Assembly (NCBI RefSeq): GCF_958450345.1
Contig: NC_088781.1
Span: 57,552,315 to 57,616,314 of the forward strand
DNA: 64,000 nt
Source of the DNA: Calliphora vicina
Taxonomy: Eukaryota > Arthropoda > Insecta > Diptera > Calliphoridae
Direction of reading: 5' to 3'
A program made the position numbers and the translations under genes. Positions 59,089-64,000 of this stretch are shown in pieces. Position 1 is the stretch's first letter, and each line of letters begins with the position of its first letter. The notes beneath the pieces were generated by a model. The model was not told the DNA's origin. It saw nothing but the letters and a program-made list of their open reading frames with translations, and made no database searches.

Positions 59089-59939
59089 GCGGGAAAAAAT
59101 TCTCGGGAATTCCCGGGAATATTTTTAAGAAATTTTCGGTAAATTTCTTTATACGTTTTCTTCCTAATTTGCAATTTGCAATATTCTGATTTGTTATAAT
59201 CGCCAAATTTGTTGCTAATCGAATGATTACATTACATCTATAATTTTGTTCGGTTTTAGTAAAAGATAGTCAGTTGGCAATGAAGCATTGAAATAAACGA
59301 ACTTTTGTCACTCAACTACAATTCTTCAGCTACAGCAGATCAATTTGATCATTTAGAATGACTCAAATTGAAATTGTATGTTCTTAGAGGAATAATTATT
59401 AGTGCGCCTAACATTATATCTTCTAAGGATAGTCAAATTTAGAGAAGATAATAATAATAGTGGTTTAAATTTGTTTATAAACAATCTGATTTGCGAAATG
59501 CATCTTTCGAAACAAACTACGGATGTTTTCCAGATTTAATATAGTCGGAGTTTGGAAGTTGCTTACTAAAATAATATTATTTATTGATTTTATACCGATT
59601 AAAACTACGTGTGTGACAAGACATGTCAAATGCCACTATTATAGTAGCAGTATTCACTGTTAAGTGCGAATGGTCTAGCATCATTGCAAATGCAAAATTT
59701 TGCCGTAATCCAATAACAAAATACACACAAAAACATTTACAATTTTGCATTGATGCAATGAACTCCGCTAGTTTAAACTCTTAACCAACTCTTTTAAAAC
59801 GATGGTAAAATTCTACGGCTACTTCGAAAACAATTTTAATGGTTTTTGGTTTAATTTAGTATTAAAAAATTCCCGGGAATGAAGAGATTTTTGAATTTCC
59901 TCCCGGGAAGTGAAAAAGTACGTGAAATTAGGAACCCTA
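59089..59939. mobile_element. hAT-like non-autonomous element
   Basis: TAGTTCCTACGCGGG at the left and GTGAAATTAGGAACCCTA at the right are inverted at their tips. TTCCCGGGAA-type subterminal repeats occur inside both ends (59101-59118 and 59869-59910). ATTTTGCATTGATGCAATGA and a matching inverted ATTGCAAATGCAAAATTTTG sit inside the right half. An 8-bp duplication is not obvious. No coding sequence. Confidence 0.5.
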
Positions 59940-60351
59940 CTATAGAACTATAGAATGGGGGCGCACAGTGAAAACTTTAAAGATGAAGAGTTGCGGATGT
60001 TGTGCTGGGAGATTTTTGTTTTTAACTGTTTTTAATTACTTATTACTTATGCAGAATAAATGTATAAATTTAATGGGAGCTCTGGGAGTGATTGCTTAAT
60101 CCATATGGTGGATGCTAATATTAAAAGAAGTTTTAAAAAATAATTTTAAAGAAATTTAATTTGTAGTAGTACAAATTGAAATTTTAATTTCTTAAAGGAA
60201 TTATTAAGGCAGTTAACATTACAACTTCATTGTTTATAAACATTCTGATTGGAAAAACTTCTCTTTATAAATTAATTAGGCTTTTTATGAAATCTGAAAT
60301 CTTTAAATTAAAGTACTGATATTACTAAATTTTAACAGATTTACGTTTACT

Positions 60352-60868
60352 GTTTACGCCAAAACAACAGTTAGCGATTTTCATAATTTCCCTGCAATTC
60401 CTATTTTCCCCAATATATATTAATGCAGAATGCTATGTGTTCGAAGGACCACAAATGTTAAGCTGAAAAGCTGGGTGAAGGGAAAAAAGGCTGACTAAAT
60501 TGGAAACTCTCAAACTCTCTCAGCCGAAACAAAATCGTTTAGCTTTTATACTCAGAATAATTTAACAAACAATATGAAATGAAAAGAAATGAATAAAACC
60601 AAAGGATTAGGAATTTTACTAATTATTTATTAAATTATTTGGACAATGGATTCTTACCAATAAGAGACAATGAGAGTAATACAGCGATGTGAACAGGTTA
60701 GAGTCAGAATTGAATCTCTCGCGAAAAGAAATATTTACGATTGATTTAGAACTAAATGACAATTGGCAGTATACTGCAACACATGGCATTCTGCATTAAT
60801 ATATATTGGGGAAAATAGAAATTGCAGGGAAATTAAGAAAATCGCTTAGTGTTGTTTTTGGCGTAAAC
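60352..60868. mobile_element. 517-bp MITE with 83-bp inverted ends
   Basis: Left arm from GTTTACGCCAAAACAACAG through TAATGCAGAATGC (60352-60433), right arm 60786-60868 ending GTTGTTTTTGGCGTAAAC; about 90% identical when inverted. No clear target duplication (TTTACT on the left, AAACTC on the right). No coding sequence. Confidence 0.75.
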
Positions 60869-61024
60869 AAACTCTTTGAATATCGTTGAATCAACATTGG
60901 GCAACCAAAAATATTGTATATTTATTTTTTTTATTCACAAAAAATGTGTTTTTTTAGAATTTTTATTTCAGAAGAAAATAATCTTGAAAGAAAATAATAT
61001 AATTTAAATGCTTCCTTTTAAACG

Positions 61025-61235
61025 ATTTTTTTAGTTGTAATAAAACTTGACTTGAAAAAACTCTATCTCTGATTGTAGATGTTGAAGAAATCAAAAGTAA
61101 GGAATGAAAGCATAAAATCCTCCATCATACCATTGGACGCCTTTTTGGATTTTTTTAGATTTTGAATACTTTAATAGTTTCGTTAAGTTCTGTAATGTTT
61201 TCAGTTTCATCGTCCTCCGACGCATTTGTGTGCTT
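61025..61235 (+). repeat. interspersed repeat trace
   Basis: 61025-61095 matches 47610-47705 and 61100-61230 matches 48745-48860 (AAAATCCTCCATCATACCAT, GGATTTTTTTAGATTTTGAA). Joined here but separated there. Class unknown. Confidence 0.45.
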
Positions 61236-61292
61236 AAAACTATATTCCTATTGGGAACCATACCACAGTTCTAAAATGTTTAAAATCGTCTA

Positions 61293-62035
61293 ACATAGTC
61301 GGTCAAGCCCGACCCCATATAATGTCCTAAATTTAGCAAAAATATTTTTCTTCTAAAATTTCAATAATTTATTTTCGTGGGTGATTTTCGGAAGTGGGCC
61401 TTGTATGGGAGCTATGAGCAATTATGGAACGATCGAAATTAAATTAGATTTATTTATGATTTATGTCTATATAAAACTGAGTTCTGTTGAATTCTATGTG
61501 GATTCCAACATTTTTAAGAGATTTATGATCGTTAAAGTGATTTTCGGAAATAAGAGTTATATGGGTGCTATCGTTCTAGAGCAGACATAGAACTGATAGA
61601 CCAAAGAGGGTTTTCTAAACGTTTTTATGATCTGCTGACATTTAATTGTGCGCAGTACGTATATTTTAACGTGATGATATCATTCGAGGTTCGATTCCAG
61701 CACAAAGACACTACTATGATAATGATCAGACGGCGAGATTTATAAAAGGGTTAACGAGCGACTGGGTATCAGACAGTGTGATCTTATTGGATATCTGAAT
61801 GCGGCAAGTAGGATCTAGTTTTCTTTTCACTAGCATCTGGAATTGATCTCAATTTTCTTTTAAAATTTCAATAATTTTTTTCGTGACTAATTCTAGGAAT
61901 TGGGACTTATATGGGAGCTAATCAGACAATTACGACGAAAAAGTCATATTTAGTGGGAACATTTGTATTGGGGATATGTGAAAATATGGACTGATTTCAG
62001 ACAGTAAAATTGTTATATAGAGCCTACGCTTTTAT
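61293..62035 (+). repeat. two family-1 helentron 5' pieces around a tRNA-like insert
   Basis: 61293-61575 starts with the GTCGGTCAAGCCCGACC hairpin and includes GATTTTCGGAAGTGGGCCTT. 61850-62035 starts again at TTTCTTTTAAAATTTCAATA. Between them (about 61576-61849) is a sequence with B-box-like GGTTCGATTCC at 61691-61701 and an upstream A-box-like GTGCGCAGTACG, a possible tRNA-derived SINE. Confidence 0.5.
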
Positions 62036-62049
62036 TCACATGCAATATT

Positions 62050-62690
62050 AATATACAAGGTTTTTTTTTATTAGGGCCGCATGTTCCTGGCTTCAACTGA
62101 CAAGCATCTGTCAGTTGACTCCTGTCAAAATTTGAGGAAGCTGCGTTATTAGTTTGATAGCCATTGATAGCAAGTGTGTATCGTGTGCCATCACTCAAAA
62201 CAACGCTAAGCTTGCTGAATACTACGCGAACTTTGCACCATCAATTTAAATGGTAAAAAATGGTTTACTGAATTTTGTTGAGGTCTCTACACCCGAAACA
62301 ATTGAAAAAAATTACGATATGGTGTTGGCCGATCGGAGATTGAAAGTGCGAGAGATTGTGGAAGCCATAGATATCTCATATGGCTCAGTGGTTTCAATTT
62401 TGAATGATCACTTGGTATGAGAAAGCTTTCCGAAAGATGGATGCCGCGTTTGCTCATAATCGACCACAAATGCATGATGCTCCCTTATCCGTCCTATTCG
62501 CCGGCAATAGCCCCGAGTGACTGTTTCTTGTTTCCAAACTTGAAGAAATGACTTGGCGGACGGAGATTTAACTCCAACAATGAAATTCTCACAAAATGAC
62601 CTCGACAAATCTTATATTCTGGAAGGGATACAAAAAGTTGCAGAGCTCATTATATTTATATTATTTTTTATTTTGAAACCAGTGTTTCAT
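62050..62690 (+). pseudogene. mariner relic (family A), internally deleted
   Basis: Plus-strand copy of the 1240-2215 family. Starts with the GACTCCTGTCAAAATTTGAG region, then ETIEKNYDMVLADRRLKVRE-like sequence at about 62297-62357, SVVSILND near 62390, and directly the region around SPSDCFLFPNLKK near 62510-62550. The part between (with the first two catalytic Asp) is deleted. It has many stops. Confidence 0.75.
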
Positions 62691-62999
62691 TCAAAAGGTC
62701 ACATCCAAGAAAATAGACAAGATACTAGAGTGCCAAGTTTCCTCACAATAACTGGAACTAAGGCAGAGTCATGATAATGCTTTAATAGATTATTTATTTA
62801 CCAATGGATTCATGATAATAATGCCAGATTCTTAAGGCGATTAATAGTCATGGACTACATATGGACTGAAATTGAGGAGGCAAACATTGGATATCGAGGT
62901 TGGGTTGGTTGATTATCGTGGTGTTTTATAGTGCGCAAACAATAGAAGACTCTTCAGATGTATTGGCATTTCCCCTAATGGGGAAAGTATTAAAAGCAA

Positions 63000-63705
63000 C
63001 CAGTAGCCATGAGATAATCTTAAAAATTTTAGTATCCAGAAACAATTCAACACAAAAAAGTTTAATATATAAAAAAATCACGCTACCTAATTTCATGGCG
63101 ATCGGTTCATAATTGGACATAGCTCTCAAACCAGGCCCACTTCCGAAAATTACTTTAACGAGCTTAAATCTAATAAAAATTTGGTATATCAATAAAAATT
63201 TAACAGAAAGAAGTTTCATATAGAAATAAATCGCTCGACATGATTTCATGGCGATCGGTTGTTAATTGGTCATACCTCGCATCACAGATACCCAGATAAG
63301 AAACCATTGACAGCTGTCAAAATAGTAATATCGAACCGTATGGTATTGTTTACATTTTTTGTTTACCATTTTTTCAATTCCACCATTAAGGCAGATCTTA
63401 GAGCGAGAGAAAAAATAAAATGTAGTAAAAAATCGATGAGTGTGTGAGACGAGATATAGAAAGATAAATTTATATGTTTGTCCCTCTTTTAAATCTACCG
63501 TGGTTTATTATACATTTTCTTTTGTTAATTTTTCGTAAATTTTTTTTGTTTGCCTCCGCCATGTTGTTAAAAACAGCTGATTCGGGTTTATGTTAGTCTA
63601 TGCTTCGCATGTAAGGCCCACTTCCGAAGATCACTCACGAAAATGAATTATTAAAATTTTAAAAGAAAAATAGTTTTTTCCATTTTCACTCTCTTACTTG
63701 TTTAT
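63000..63705 (-). repeat. helentron/INE-1-like repeat (family 1), minus, with inserted element
   Basis: Inverted family-1 sequence: TTTCATGGCGATCGGTTCAT, AGGCCCACTTCCGAAAATTA at 63080-63160, a partial repeat of the same block to 63282, and after an insertion AAGGCCCACTTCCGAAGATC to TCTTACTTGTT at 63611-63700. The insert occupies 63283-63604. Confidence 0.6.
63283..63604. mobile_element. 322-bp insert with TCGCAT duplication
   Basis: TCGCAT flanks both sides (63277-63282 and 63605-63610), and the host helentron sequence continues across. The ends are weakly inverted: CACAGATACCCAGATAAGAA with TTGACAGCTGTC at the left and CAGCTGATTCGGGTTTATGT with TAGTCTATGCT at the right. Family unknown. Confidence 0.6.
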
Positions 63706-64000
63706 ATTGTCCTTTTGTTTTTTTTTTTGACAATTTTAAATTAATTGTTAAGAGAAGTGGTGTTTCCATGTCGAATTTACTATAAGGTGGTGTCGATAGC
63801 ACAGTTGATTACTTTTATCTTTAGTTGTTTAGATGTTTGAGCTATCAAATTTACTAGCGTTTGTTGCTGCGAAAACTACAACAAACTAAGATAACAGGAG
63901 TTTGACAGCTTAAACAACATAAATGTTTTTATAAATGTTGAACTTGTAGGAGAATCATCACCACCGTATAATAAAATAAATTCGTCTTTGGTGCTTCCAT
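63706..64000. other. no gene recognised
   Basis: AT-rich right edge. The minus strand from 63998 is open for about 30 codons with an acidic stretch (DEFILLYGGDDSPTSSTF), but there is no splice signal or family match, so no call is made. Confidence 0.3.

Overview
Organism and setting. The window is AT-rich insect DNA, almost certainly from a dipteran and probably a calyptrate fly. Evidence: many mariner/Tc1 relics, INE-1/DINE-1-like (helentron-type) repeats with the GTCC/GTCT-type core, jockey-type LINE fragments, gypsy-type solo LTRs inserted at ATAT, and three conserved exons that look like the fly gene Slob (Slowpoke-binding protein). No bacterial genes, operons, CRISPR or functional tRNA/rRNA genes are visible.

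Host gene. The only well-supported host coding sequence is on the minus strand: exons at 12247-12040, 11971-11735 and 6352-6171, all with canonical GT/AG sites and compatible phases. They encode about 208 residues of a PXK/Slob-type pseudokinase. The catalytic-loop equivalent reads HGHLHSGNV, so the HRD aspartate is replaced. A 68-bp intron separates the first two exons and a 5.4-kb intron the last two. The rest of the gene lies off the left edge (downstream) and to the right (upstream). Positions 12248 to 64000 therefore look like very long upstream intron and/or intergenic DNA. An unassigned coding-like patch at 15640-15757 is a weak candidate for a further exon.

Repeat landscape, left to right. 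1-6170: small MITEs, a mariner with a nested Harbinger-like MITE, and a helentron-like repeat with a 259-bp tandem duplication. 6353-11734 (intron): gypsy-type solo LTR, a hAT element with an exact 8-bp duplication, a hairpin-bearing MITE, and a duplicated mariner. 12.2-23.7 kb: a tandem helentron dimer, mariner relics, and a Mutator-like MITE with another MITE nested inside. 23.7-27.4 kb: a stack of nested elements including a Transib-like element with RSS-heptamer-like ends (CACAGTG) and a 5-bp duplication, plus a long foldback. 28.6-38.6 kb: LTR pieces, a minisatellite, Tc1/mariner relics, two jockey-like LINE fragments (one split by helentrons), and paired TTAGGGTGG MITEs. 38.9-51.9 kb: further MITEs, a second Transib-like element inside a mariner, a split helentron and a Tc1-like element. 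52-64 kb: a hAT-like MITE family present twice (one copy inside a pogo/Tigger-like element), a tRNA-derived SINE inside a foldback, a long-TIR MITE, and mariner and helentron relics.

How it fits together. Nothing forms an operon or an assembled new system. The window is mainly a record of nested transposition in or beside a large neuronal gene. The best leads are the elements whose ends and target duplications can be read exactly: the Transib-like pair, hAT, Mutator-like, Harbinger-like and pogo-like copies. A small palindrome that looks made by template switching is also of interest. Coordinates of degenerate repeats are approximate; splice sites and duplicated target sites were read base by base.
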